This document shows positions 55,556 to 64,000 of a stretch of DNA of 64,000 nt, in pieces. The DNA is from Rossellomorea vietnamensis (GTDB taxonomy: Bacteria > Bacillota > Bacilli > Bacillales > Bacillaceae_B): the NCBI RefSeq assembly GCF_008180615.1, contig NZ_VTEH01000002.1, forward strand, positions 2,733 to 66,732, written 5' to 3'. Within the stretch, counting starts at the first letter, position 1; every line of letters begins with the position of its first letter. The translations under genes and the position numbers were made by a program. Under the pieces are notes generated by a model. The model had not been told where the DNA came from and made no database searches. It worked only from the letters and a program-made list of their open reading frames with translations.

Positions 55556-55873
55556 TCAGGATTTCTTGTTCGGTTTCAGTAATTCTTTCAGTTCATCCTC
55601 ATTCAAATCGCTGAACCAATTGGGAGAACGGTAGGCTTCCACCGTTTCAAAGCTCATATATTCCCCTGCTTTGACGCTTAAAATGTCACTTACTAATTCA
55701 AACATCCTGATTTCCTCTTTCGGTTTCTTCCATTTCTTCTTTAACAGGTATGTCCACAAGCTTTCAACAGTTGCTTTGCCATAGCCAAGTACTTCAAATT
55801 CCTCAACCTTGCTGATCAGTGCAGGCTCTACATCATCATAAAAGTGACTGTACGGATGTTTCAAAACGTTCAT
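55556..55873 (-). CDS. comN: post-transcriptional regulator ComN
   Basis: ComN (YrzD) is a small B. subtilis protein needed for accumulation of the comE operon mRNA in competence. The 105-residue protein here begins MNVLKHPYSHFYDDVEPAL and has LLKKKWKKPKEEIRMFELVSDIL, closely resembling that family. The ATG at 55873 has GGGGG upstream; the open frame beyond it overlaps spoVB on the other strand and is not real. It is divergent from spoVB. Confidence 0.88.
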   Translation of the reverse strand: MNVLKHPYSHFYDDVEPALISKVEEFEVLGYGKATVESLWTYLLKKKWKKPKEEIRMFELVSDILSVKAGEYMSFETVEAYRSPNWFSDLNEDELKELLKPNKKS

Positions 55874-55985
55874 ATATTTCCCCCGCTCCATTTCTAATTG
55901 CCAACAACTTGTCATGCTTTGTCCATCCTGTTGCATATAGATAATTGTATACGATATTACGATTTTTGAGAAGGCAGGGAATGAA

Positions 55986-57536
55986 ATGTCCAAATTTTTG
56001 AAAGGCACGATGATTTTAATGGGTGCTGCCTTGATAACCAGGATTCTCGGATTCATCAATAGGATTGTAGTGGCGAGGTTCATAGGTGAAGAAGGTGTCG
56101 GTCTCTTCATGATGGCATTTCCGACCTTGATTCTCGTTATTACCATTACACAAATGGGACTGCCTGTTGCCATATCAAAGAGTGTCGCAGAAGCTGAAGT
56201 ACAGGGAGACCTCAAGAAGGTCAAAAAAATCCTTGCCGTTTCGCTGGCCATCACTGTTTCCCTGTCCATGATCTTTACTCCTGCTTTGATCTTGCTCGCC
56301 CCATACTTATCAGAAACACTTTTTACAGATTCGAGGACCTATTACCCACTAGTCGCGATAGCTCCGATTATCCCGATCGTCGCGATTTCATCGGTCATCC
56401 GGGGCTACTTCCAGGGAAGGCAGAACATGAAGCCTGCCGCTATCTCCCAAGTCATCGAGCAGATTGTCCGAATTTCACTGATTGCTGTCATGACGAAGAC
56501 ATTTCTTCCTTATGGGATCGAATATGCAGCAGCTGCAGCAATGGTTGCTTCCGTCCTGGGTGAACTGGCTTCTCTTCTCTATATGTTTACAGCCTTTAAA
56601 TTAAAGAAAAAGTTCAAAGTCCGCAGGAATTTTTTCGGAGCGGTCAAGTCCGGCCGTTCCACTTTAAATGAATTGATGAGTGTTGCCTTGCCGACTACAG
56701 GGAGCCGGATGATCGGGTCCATCTCCTGGTTTTTCGAGCCGATTGTAGTGGCTCACAGCCTTGCTTTAGCGGGGGTAGCCACCTCTCTCGCAACCAAGCA
56801 GTATGGATCATTGACGGGCTTCGCTCTACCATTACTATTTCTGCCGTCCTTCATCACTGTTTCACTTTCAACGTCGCTGGTGCCCGCCGTCAGTGAGGCA
56901 AATAAGCAAAACAACTTTGTCCTGATTGAGCACCGGCTGACGCAAGCATTAAGATTCTGCCTGATCACCGGCGGCGTCGCTGTCGTTTTATTATTCATAT
57001 TCGCCGAGCCGCTGATGACCGTCATGTACGGCAGCAGCAGCGGTGCAGGGTTCATTATGATCATGGCGCCATTTTTTCTTTTCTATTACTATCAAGGACC
57101 TCTTCAAGCCGTGCTTCAAGCATTGGATTTGGCAAGGGCAGCGATGATTAACAGCTTGATAGGCGCAATCGTGAAAACAGCCATCATCTTTGTTCTCGCC
57201 TCCCAGCCTGCTTTCGGAATCAACGGAGCCGCATTGGGCATTGTAACAGGAATGATGCTTGTGACACTCTTGCATTTTGCAACCATCTTAAAAACCATCC
57301 CGATGACCGTCTATGTAAGAGATTATGCCAAGTTTGCAGTTGTAATGGCCTTTACCGGTTTAGGCGGCCATTATCTTAATACCAGTATCCTGCAAGGCAT
57401 GCCAATTGGACTCCGCCTGCTGACAGGAGTCATCTTGACAACGATTTTGTATGTCTTTCTTTCCATTCTCTTAAAACTCATCCGGAGAGACGACATTAAA
57501 AGAATCCCCTTTATTGGGAAGCTGGTCATAAATTAA
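55986..57536 (+). CDS. spoVB: stage V sporulation protein B
   Basis: SpoVB is a MurJ/MATE-type flippase needed for spore cortex synthesis in the mother cell. The 516-residue protein has about 14 transmembrane helices with GAALITRILGFINRIVVARFIGEEG at the start and GYFQGRQNMKPAAISQVIEQ in the characteristic loop. It is followed by a terminator (57727-57769) and then repeats. No clear SigE promoter is assigned. Confidence 0.95.
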   Translation: MSKFLKGTMILMGAALITRILGFINRIVVARFIGEEGVGLFMMAFPTLILVITITQMGLPVAISKSVAEAEVQGDLKKVKKILAVSLAITVSLSMIFTPALILLAPYLSETLFTDSRTYYPLVAIAPIIPIVAISSVIRGYFQGRQNMKPAAISQVIEQIVRISLIAVMTKTFLPYGIEYAAAAAMVASVLGELASLLYMFTAFKLKKKFKVRRNFFGAVKSGRSTLNELMSVALPTTGSRMIGSISWFFEPIVVAHSLALAGVATSLATKQYGSLTGFALPLLFLPSFITVSLSTSLVPAVSEANKQNNFVLIEHRLTQALRFCLITGGVAVVLLFIFAEPLMTVMYGSSSGAGFIMIMAPFFLFYYYQGPLQAVLQALDLARAAMINSLIGAIVKTAIIFVLASQPAFGINGAALGIVTGMMLVTLLHFATILKTIPMTVYVRDYAKFAVVMAFTGLGGHYLNTSILQGMPIGLRLLTGVILTTILYVFLSILLKLIRRDDIKRIPFIGKLVIN

Positions 57537-57726
57537 GGCTGTTTTCGTAAAGATTGTGGCTGCTTTATACGAAATGGATTTCCGCTCCAGGCGGACCACT
57601 CCGCTTCGATCCTCCTACGTAAAGGGGCGGTGAAAGTAAAATCGAATTCTAAATCAGCAGTTAATTAGAAAAAGCCTATTAAATAGACAAATCTGTTTTC
57701 GAGAAAAAGATTAACAATTGCACATC

Positions 57727-57769
57727 AAAAGGAATGTCAAATCGCATTGATTTTGGCACTCCTTTTTTG
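57727..57769 (+). terminator. terminator of spoVB
   Basis: AAAAGGAATGTC pairs imperfectly with GGCACTCCTTTT, followed by T residues; it lies about 190 bases after the stop, with repeat sequence in between. Confidence 0.65.
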
Positions 57770-57904
57770 TTGATTCAAGGGTATTCTAATAGCAAATGAC
57801 AGAACTTTTTGTTCTACAAAATTTGTGGCACAAATTCCTATACACATTCAACCCCAATATTAATACAAAGGAGAGTAGTAATTTTAAAAAATCTAGTAAT
57901 GATA

Positions 57905-58023
57905 TGATTGGAACGGAAGGTGCGTGACCTCCTGCGGGACTAGCGTGACAGGTGAGACCCCACAGGCGAAGCCGAGGAGGCTCACCGCACGCCCCGCGGA
58001 GTCACGCACCTGGAGTGGAAATC
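57905..58023 (+). repeat. dispersed GC-rich palindromic repeat, family 1
   Basis: A complete copy, GATTGGAACGGAAGG to CTGGAGTGGAAATC, with a few single-base changes relative to 30077-30194, several of them on paired arms. Confidence 0.85.
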
Positions 58024-58066
58024 AACAGAATTGTTTTCGGCTACTAATTAGAAGTTTGTACTTCAA

Positions 58067-58250
58067 AACAGAACCCGTTAATTAAATAGACTGGTTTCGC
58101 ATTAATTTTGCTTTAGGCAGTATTACCCTCCAGACACTAAGAGTTCTTTCTAAGCTGGGAAAAGTACATTTCTTTTGGCTTAGCAGAATATAAAGCCGTT
58201 ATCTAACGAAGTTAATATAAACTAGCAACAAAGTTTACGAAAAGAGCCTA
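58067..58250. repeat. dispersed AT-rich repeat, family 3
   Basis: Contains CAGACACTAAGAGTTCTTTC, TACATTTCTTTTGGCTTAGC and an end AAAGTTTACGAAAAGAGCC, which match 690-895. Confidence 0.7.
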
Positions 58251-58258
58251 AATTTAAT

Positions 58259-58300
58259 CAACAAAGCCATCACCTGCTTGTTCAGGTAATGGCTTTGTTG
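58259..58300 (-). terminator. terminator-like hairpin after the DUF421 gene
   Basis: CAACAAAGCCAT and ATGGCTTTGTTG with inner ACCTG and CAGGT make a long stem. The following sequence is only moderately T-rich, so it could be weak as a terminator. Confidence 0.6.
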
Positions 58301-58307
58301 ACTGATT

Positions 58308-58955
58308 TTATTTATCCCGAAGGTCTACATAAAATTGGCCATTTTGAAAACTGCAAAAAGAAATCTCCTCCAGGTTGTGGTATTCCTTCTCCCTCAGCCT
58401 CTTTCGCAGCCAAAATTCATTTTTGCCGATCATCTCCAGGTGATTTTGCTGAATGACACCGTCCAGGATCAATGGCAGCGTTAATGACCCCTGCCCCTTT
58501 TTATCTTCTTTTTTAATAACAGAAAGCGTCCCCGAAGGCTCCAATATGGCAAATTCCACATCCGCTACATTGCTGACATCCTTCTCTCTCAGCTGCAGAA
58601 GCAGATCGTCAAAATTGTATCTCTGCTGCCTCATCGCCTTCTCATCAATTTTTCCATGACTGATCAGGACGGTCGGCTTCCCATCGACCAGTTCCCTGAA
58701 CTTTTTGCTTTTTATCGATAAGAAAGCAGTGGTAATCTGAATGAGCATCAGGACCCCCATCGGAAGCAGCGTATTCACTAATTCACTCTTCGGCTCTTCA
58801 ATAGCCAAAACAGCCATTTCCGCTATCATGATGAAAACAACGAGATCGAGGAGACTCAATTCACCGATTTCCCTTTTGCCCATCACCCGAAAAATGAATA
58901 AAATGACTGCATATAAAAAGATCGTCCTTACAATGATGATCAAGTACTCCTCCAC
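58308..58955 (-). CDS. yrbG: DUF421 (YetF-like) membrane protein YrbG
   Basis: This 215-residue protein has three N-terminal transmembrane helices (about 7-90) and a cytosolic DUF421 domain (SKKFRELVDGKPTVLISHGKID and RQQRYNFDDLLLQLREKDV). It starts at a GTG with GGAGAGGG upstream. The function is unknown; family members in B. subtilis include yetF, ydfS and yrbG. It occupies the yrbG place between spoVB and yrzE. Confidence 0.85.
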   Translation of the reverse strand: MEEYLIIIVRTIFLYAVILFIFRVMGKREIGELSLLDLVVFIMIAEMAVLAIEEPKSELVNTLLPMGVLMLIQITTAFLSIKSKKFRELVDGKPTVLISHGKIDEKAMRQQRYNFDDLLLQLREKDVSNVADVEFAILEPSGTLSVIKKEDKKGQGSLTLPLILDGVIQQNHLEMIGKNEFWLRKRLREKEYHNLEEISFCSFQNGQFYVDLRDK

Positions 58956-59099
58956 GTCCCTCTCCTCCTTCAGGTCCGTACGTTTCGCACACTTTAGTAT
59001 GCTCCTGGCGAATGGAAAGATTAGAGGTAAGTTTTTCTATGGATGGTTAATGGTGCCTGAGGTGGATGAGGACAGCATTGATTTATGCTTTTGGGAATT

Positions 59100-59215
59100 C
59101 GATGATGGCTGTCAGGCTTTCTGGCTGCATCGATTTTTGTTTGGCGGGACTCGGAGACGGCTGCGGTGCTTTCTGGCTGCATCGATTTTTATCTGGCAGG
59201 ATTCAGTGATGTCAT
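59100..59215. repeat. array F: two-copy repeat at 52 bp
   Basis: GCTTTCTGGCTGCATCGATT occurs at 59116 and again at 59168, exactly 52 bp apart, each followed by TTTT and a GGCRGGAYTC-like stretch. A degraded trace (GCATTGATTTATGC) lies just before. Its sequence is unrelated to the array E that follows. Confidence 0.8.
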
Positions 59216-59269
59216 AATTCGCTATAAGTGCATTTTTCTCATTTTTATTGAATTAATTTAGTTCAACCA

Positions 59270-59525
59270 TTTTTGTACTGCATCATCTTCCACTTTCCGA
59301 GTATTTCATGCTGTTTAAACCGCCTTTTTACTGCATCATTTTTCACTTTCGGAGTATTTAATGCTGTTTAAATCACCGTTTTACTGCATTATCTTTTACT
59401 TTCCGAATATTTTATGCTGTTTAAATCACCGTTTTACTGCATCATCTTTCACTTTCGGAAATTCCATGCATTTAAACCGCCTTTTTACTGCATCATTTTT
59501 CTCTTTCGGGAATTTCATGTTGTAT
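59270..59525. repeat. tandem array E: five copies of a 52-bp unit
   Basis: TACTGCAT recurs at 59277, 59330, 59382, 59435 and 59486 (mean 52.25 bp). Units run TACTGCATCATTTTTCACTT, then a CGGAGTATTTAATGCTG stretch, then TTTAAA and a CCGTTTT-like linker. ACTGCAT and ATGCTGT within each unit are an imperfect inverted pair. It lies between the SLC13-type gene and the promoter side of the DUF421 gene. Confidence 0.93.
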
Positions 59526-59618
59526 AAACTCTGTTAATCCACTCGTCACGGCACCCGCTTCTCTACCTGCTGATAGTATGCAGGCTGCCCTTCAAAGGAA
59601 CACCCATCACGGATATCC

Positions 59619-60914
59619 TTAATGCCCCACAAACGGAATTATATACTTAAAATAAACATAAACCGTACAGACCGCCAATGAAATCAGGGTAATTGGGATC
59701 CCTATCAATAAGTAATGATAAAATTTAATTTTTACGCTTTCTTTTGAAGCAAGACCGACGATCACCAGATTTGAAGAGGATCCAAGCAGAGTCCCGTTGC
59801 CTCCGAGACAGGCTCCTAATGCGAGTGACCACCATAGAGGGTCCATATCGACCATACCGAATTCCTGAAACTCTTCGATCACAGGGATCATTGCGGCCAC
59901 AAATGGAATGTTGTCGACGACTGCGGAGAGTAAACCAGTGCCCCATAAGATGACAAATGCGGTTGTCTTCATATCTCCTTCCGTCAATTTCATGATTTCC
60001 CGAGCAAGCTCGTCAATGAATCCCGCCTCTTCTATCCCGCCCACTAGCAAAAAGAGACCTATGAAGAAAAAGAGTGTTCCCCACTCCACTTCTCTTAAGA
60101 TTTCTTCAGGGTCATAAATTTTCTCCAGCAACAGCATGATCAGCACGGCTCCTGCCAAAGCGACAGAAGTGACATCGAGGTGAAGCACCGGATGTAAAGA
60201 AAAGCCAGCCAGCACCAGGCCGAGCACACTGATAGCTGCTATGAGTCCATTATTTCTTTTTAAATAGGTTTTGGCATCAATGCCTCTCAATAAGAGCTTT
60301 TTATCTTCTCTTACAATCAAAATATCTTTATAGATCAGACAGATGATGGTGATGGTTATCAGCAGGATCAGTGCCGAAACAGGTAAAAGATTTTGCAGGA
60401 AAGCATTGAATGTAAAATGTTTTACCGCCTGGCCGATCATCATGTTCGGGGGGTCTCCGATCAGTGTTGCAGTCCCGCCGATATTACAGGCCAGAATCAT
60501 CATCACTAAGTAAGGCAGCGGCGGCAGGTCCAGAACTTTTGTTAACGTAAACAATATCGGCACCAAAAGCATGGCGATTGTCACATTGGCTAAAAAGGCA
60601 GATCCCACAGCTGATAGGAGCGAGAACACAACGAGGAGGGCCAGTCCATTGCCATTGACCGCCTGGGCCAGCCTGATTGCCAGAAATTCAAAGAAACCAG
60701 TCTTACTTGTCACTGTGACAATCAGCATCATGGAAAACAGCAGGGCGATCGTCTTCCAGTCAATATAGGTGAATAATGCTTTTTCGATGGAAAAAGCCCC
60801 GATCAAAAGCATCGCTACTCCTCCGGCTAAGCTCGCGAGTATCCTGTTCCATTTTTCGGTGATCAATAAAATATAAACAGCAATGAATACCGCCAATATA
60901 ATAAAGGGTGACAT
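59619..60914 (-). CDS. ArsB/NhaD-superfamily (SLC13-type) ion transporter
   Basis: This 431-residue polytopic protein has about 11-12 helices. Conserved stretches GGTATLIGDPPNMMIGQAV and CLGGNGTLLGSSSNLVIVG match the twin substrate-binding motifs of the ArsB/NhaD and SLC13 (divalent anion) superfamily. The two half-repeats are visible from these motifs near residues 150-170 and 375-400. I chose the ATG at 60914 with AAGGAGAGG upstream. The substrate cannot be inferred: Na+/H+, arsenite, citrate and others occur in the group. It is not part of the usual spoVB-yrzE block and may be an insertion. Confidence 0.88.
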   Translation of the reverse strand: MSPFIILAVFIAVYILLITEKWNRILASLAGGVAMLLIGAFSIEKALFTYIDWKTIALLFSMMLIVTVTSKTGFFEFLAIRLAQAVNGNGLALLVVFSLLSAVGSAFLANVTIAMLLVPILFTLTKVLDLPPLPYLVMMILACNIGGTATLIGDPPNMMIGQAVKHFTFNAFLQNLLPVSALILLITITIICLIYKDILIVREDKKLLLRGIDAKTYLKRNNGLIAAISVLGLVLAGFSLHPVLHLDVTSVALAGAVLIMLLLEKIYDPEEILREVEWGTLFFFIGLFLLVGGIEEAGFIDELAREIMKLTEGDMKTTAFVILWGTGLLSAVVDNIPFVAAMIPVIEEFQEFGMVDMDPLWWSLALGACLGGNGTLLGSSSNLVIVGLASKESVKIKFYHYLLIGIPITLISLAVCTVYVYFKYIIPFVGH

Positions 60915-61096
60915 ACATCCCTCTCCTTTAGGTTCTATGTATATTAAAACTGCAAAAAACAAATCGAACAGACTGCTTGTATCATTGTATGAAGCTTGGC
61001 CGCCAAAAATTATAGTCTATTTTTTTCTTTCACGAATATGCTTGTACTAGGAAAAGCTTGCAATTTTCATGTTTGAAAGGAAAGGAGAGGGAGACT

Positions 61097-61477
61097 ATAG
61101 AAGCCAAGAAAATGGGAAGCGCGATTTTATTTGGAACTGGGACCATCTTGGTTATTGCCGCTGCTGCAAGTTTAATTTTTGCTTTGATGCTTCGTTTTAC
61201 AAGCTTGGAAGAAAGTTCAATCAGCTTAGCGGTCACAATCATTTCATTTCTTGCTTTATTCGTCGGTGGATTCATGTCAGGCGGGAAGGGCAAAGAAAAA
61301 GGATTGGTGCTTGGAGGTCTTACTGGACTGTTATTTTCTGTAGGAGTTTTTTTATTTCAGTATCTGGGGTATGACTCCTTGTTTTCAGTTAAACAGTTTG
61401 TTTATCATGGCTGTTTTATCGTCACCTGTATGATGGGCGGTATATTAGGAGTGAATGTCAGCGGGGGCAAGTCTTGA
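61097..61477 (+). CDS. yrzE: TIGR04086-family membrane protein (YrzE)
   Basis: This protein of about 126 residues has four transmembrane helices and repeated GG motifs (FVGGFMSGGKGKEKGLVLGG), like the YrzE/TIGR04086 family that lies next to yajC in Bacillus. The start is not settled. AAAGGAGAGG at 61081-61090 is placed for an ATA codon at 61097; the first in-frame ATG is at 61112 (too far away) and a TTG at 61058 has only a weak site. I list 61097. Confidence 0.75.
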   Translation: MEAKKMGSAILFGTGTILVIAAAASLIFALMLRFTSLEESSISLAVTIISFLALFVGGFMSGGKGKEKGLVLGGLTGLLFSVGVFLFQYLGYDSLFSVKQFVYHGCFIVTCMMGGILGVNVSGGKS

Positions 61478-61643
61478 TGGGCGCTGCATCTAATGGATGC
61501 AGTGCTTCAGCTTGTTTTTTAAAAAGGAACGACTGAGGCTGCTGATCTTTTTTGATATAGCTTGCTGCTTTCGTCCTTCCCCTGGGTGCGCCATCTTGTT
61601 TATTAGGAATTCTCATTATTTAAATTTAAGAAAATAGCCATAG

Positions 61644-61675
61644 AAAAAGAGCTGCATTTTTCATTGCAGCTCTTT
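61644..61675. terminator. terminator of the queA-tgt-yajC operon
   Basis: AAAGAGCTGCA and TGCAGCTCTTT arms with T residues following on the minus strand, just after the yajC stop. Confidence 0.85.
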
Positions 61676-61678
61676 ACA

Positions 61679-61939
61679 TTATGCTTTGATGACTTCACGT
61701 ACAGCGTTCCTGTCGTATGTAAGACGGCTTCCATCTCCACATTTCACGACGATGGCACCTTCTTCGATTGCATCGATGATTCCGTGCAAACCGCCGATCG
61801 TGATGATCTTGTCCCCTTTTTGCAGGTCATTCTGCATTTGCTGTACCGCTTTCTGGCGCTTTTGCTGCGGACGGATCAACAAGAAGTAGAACAGTACGAA
61901 CATAAGCAGTAAAGGTATTAAAGTAGCAAACGTATCCAT
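61679..61939 (-). CDS. yajC: preprotein translocase subunit YajC
   Basis: This 86-residue protein has one N-terminal transmembrane helix (about 5-25), the conserved RPQQKRQKAVQQMQNDLQKGD stretch and the GGLHGIIDAI motif of YajC, a partner of SecDF in the translocase. It ends the queA-tgt-yajC order found in most Bacilli. In this window secDF lies 6 kb away in the same orientation. Confidence 0.94.
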   Translation of the reverse strand: MDTFATLIPLLLMFVLFYFLLIRPQQKRQKAVQQMQNDLQKGDKIITIGGLHGIIDAIEEGAIVVKCGDGSRLTYDRNAVREVIKA

Positions 61940-61994
61940 TTTTCAACCTCCTTTCGAGTGAGGATGTTTTATTCTTATGAAAGACATCCCAAAA

Positions 61995-63155
<1,161 letters not shown>

Positions 63156-64000
63156 TTACAGAATCAGCATGCTGTCGCCAAAGCTGAAAAATCTGTACTT
63201 TTCCTCTACAGCCGTATTATAAGCGTTCAAAATGATTTCCCTGCTTGTAAAGGCGCTGACAAGCATGATCAACGTGGATTTCGGTAAATGAAAATTGGTG
63301 ATTAACCCGTCAATAGCCTTAAATTCATAACCAGGGTAAATGAAAATATCTGTCCAGCCGCTTTCTTCCACAAACTTTCCATGCTTAGAAGCAATGGTCT
63401 CCAAAGTTCTGGTAGAGGTTGTACCGACTGTGATAATCCGGCCGCCGCTTTCTTTGACGTCATTAAGAAGGCGTGCGGTCCCTTCGGTAACTTGGTAAAA
63501 CTCCGAATGCATGTCATGTTCATCAATACTGTCAACTGATACAGGACGGAAAGTCCCCAGACCGACATGCAGAGTGATAAAGGCAACATGAACGCCTTTT
63601 TTCCGGATGCTGTCAAGCAGCTCTTCAGTAAAATGAAGCCCGGCTGTCGGTGCAGCCGCAGACCCTCTTTCACGGGCAAAAACCGTTTGATAGCGGTCCT
63701 GGTCGTCAAGTTTCTCGCTTATATATGGAGGAAGAGGCATTTCCCCGAGTTCATCAAGGACTTCATAGAAAATCCCTTCATAATGGAACTCCAGAATCCG
63801 TCCTCCTTGTTCCTTCTCTTCCGTACACACGGCACTCAATTTTCCTTCTCCAAATGAGATCCTGGTCCCGACTTTCACTCTTTTAGCCGGCTTGATAAGG
63901 GTTTCCCAAGAATCACTTTCCTCTTGTTTCAGAAGAAGCACCTCTATTTTGGCGCCGGTTTCTTCTTTGACCCCGAACAATCGGGCAGGAAGGACACGAG
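63156..64000 (-). CDS. queA: tRNA preQ1(34) SAM ribosyltransferase-isomerase QueA (truncated by window edge)
   Basis: QueA transfers the ribosyl group of SAM to preQ1-modified tRNA, forming epoxyqueuosine after Tgt acts. The visible 281 residues, which begin mid-protein in an [13 protein letters not shown]-like segment typical of the family, contain [27 protein letters not shown] and [14 protein letters not shown], all strongly conserved. The N-terminal part lies to the right of this window. Together with tgt it forms the queuosine branch of the operon. Confidence 0.95.
   Translation of the reverse strand, partial: RVLPARLFGVKEETGAKIEVLLLKQEESDSWETLIKPAKRVKVGTRISFGEGKLSAVCTEEKEQGGRILEFHYEGIFYEVLDELGEMPLPPYISEKLDDQDRYQTVFARERGSAAAPTAGLHFTEELLDSIRKKGVHVAFITLHVGLGTFRPVSVDSIDEHDMHSEFYQVTEGTARLLNDVKESGGRIITVGTTSTRTLETIASKHGKFVEESGWTDIFIYPGYEFKAIDGLITNFHLPKSTLIMLVSAFTSREIILNAYNTAVEEKYRFFSFGDSMLIL

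Larger units (their letters stand above)
57537..58258. other. spacer after spoVB with repeats
   Basis: No gene is supported. It holds a truncated family 1 fragment (57575-57620), the spoVB terminator, a complete family 1 repeat (57905-58023) and a family 3 element (58067-58250). Confidence 0.65.

Noticed and set aside
55874-56269. N-terminal extension of ComN
   Set aside because: It is antisense to the start of spoVB. The supported ComN start at 55873 matches the family and has a ribosome binding site.

Overview
The window looks like a Bacillaceae chromosome (Bacillus sensu lato, perhaps Mesobacillus/Cytobacillus-like; the genus is a guess). The gene order follows the B. subtilis yrh-yrr-yrv-yrb block: yrhC, mtnN, yrzA, yrrS, pbpI, greA, udk, trmR(yrrM), mltG, yrzB, yrrK, yrzL, alaS, yrrI, yrzQ, recD2, yrrB, mnmA, iscS, cymR, rarA, tcdA, 6S RNA, aspS, hisS, yrvJ, dtd, relA, apt, recJ, secDF, comN, spoVB, yrbG, yrzE, yajC, tgt, queA. 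Most genes lie on the minus strand. Sporulation genes (sigK, yunB, rsfA, spoVB, a YjcZ-type peptide, three YrzI peptides) indicate an endospore former.

Layout. 1-1146: no protein gene found, a possible group II intron end at the left edge, repeats. 1147-5590: psd, uninterrupted sigK and a cluster of very small genes. 5711-11248: mtnN, yrzA, yrrS, pbpI, yunB. 11357-12295: a large array of 52-bp palindromic repeats. 12390-19672: transcription, tRNA and cell-wall housekeeping genes ending at T-box-controlled alaS. 20044-29573: yrrI, a second array, then recD2, yrrB, mnmA, iscS, cymR. 30317-37289: rarA, a GntR-regulated ABC transporter operon, rsfA, tcdA. 37290-42271: a third array, 6S RNA and T-box-controlled hisS-aspS. 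42411-51386: SH3b amidase, dtd, relA, apt, recJ. 51740-64000: lapA, a cation diffusion facilitator, secDF, comN, spoVB, DUF421, an SLC13/ArsB-type transporter, yrzE, yajC, tgt and a queA cut by the right edge.

Functional themes are tRNA charging and modification (alaS, hisS, aspS, dtd, mnmA with iscS, tcdA, trmR, tgt, queA), sulfur and methyl metabolism (iscS, cymR, mtnN), stringent response and purine salvage (relA, apt), DNA repair (recD2, rarA, recJ, yrrK), secretion (secDF, yajC) and sporulation.

The most unusual property is in the non-coding DNA. Seven tandem arrays (11357-12295, 21485-22125, 37805-38245, 44330-44523, 51520-51600, 59100-59215, 59270-59525) share no sequence with one another, yet each has a period of about 52 bp, close to five helical turns. 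Most units contain an inverted repeat, and every array lies outside the inferred transcription units, mainly behind terminators. Separately, three dispersed repeat families fill other spacers, and one family is found inserted inside another.
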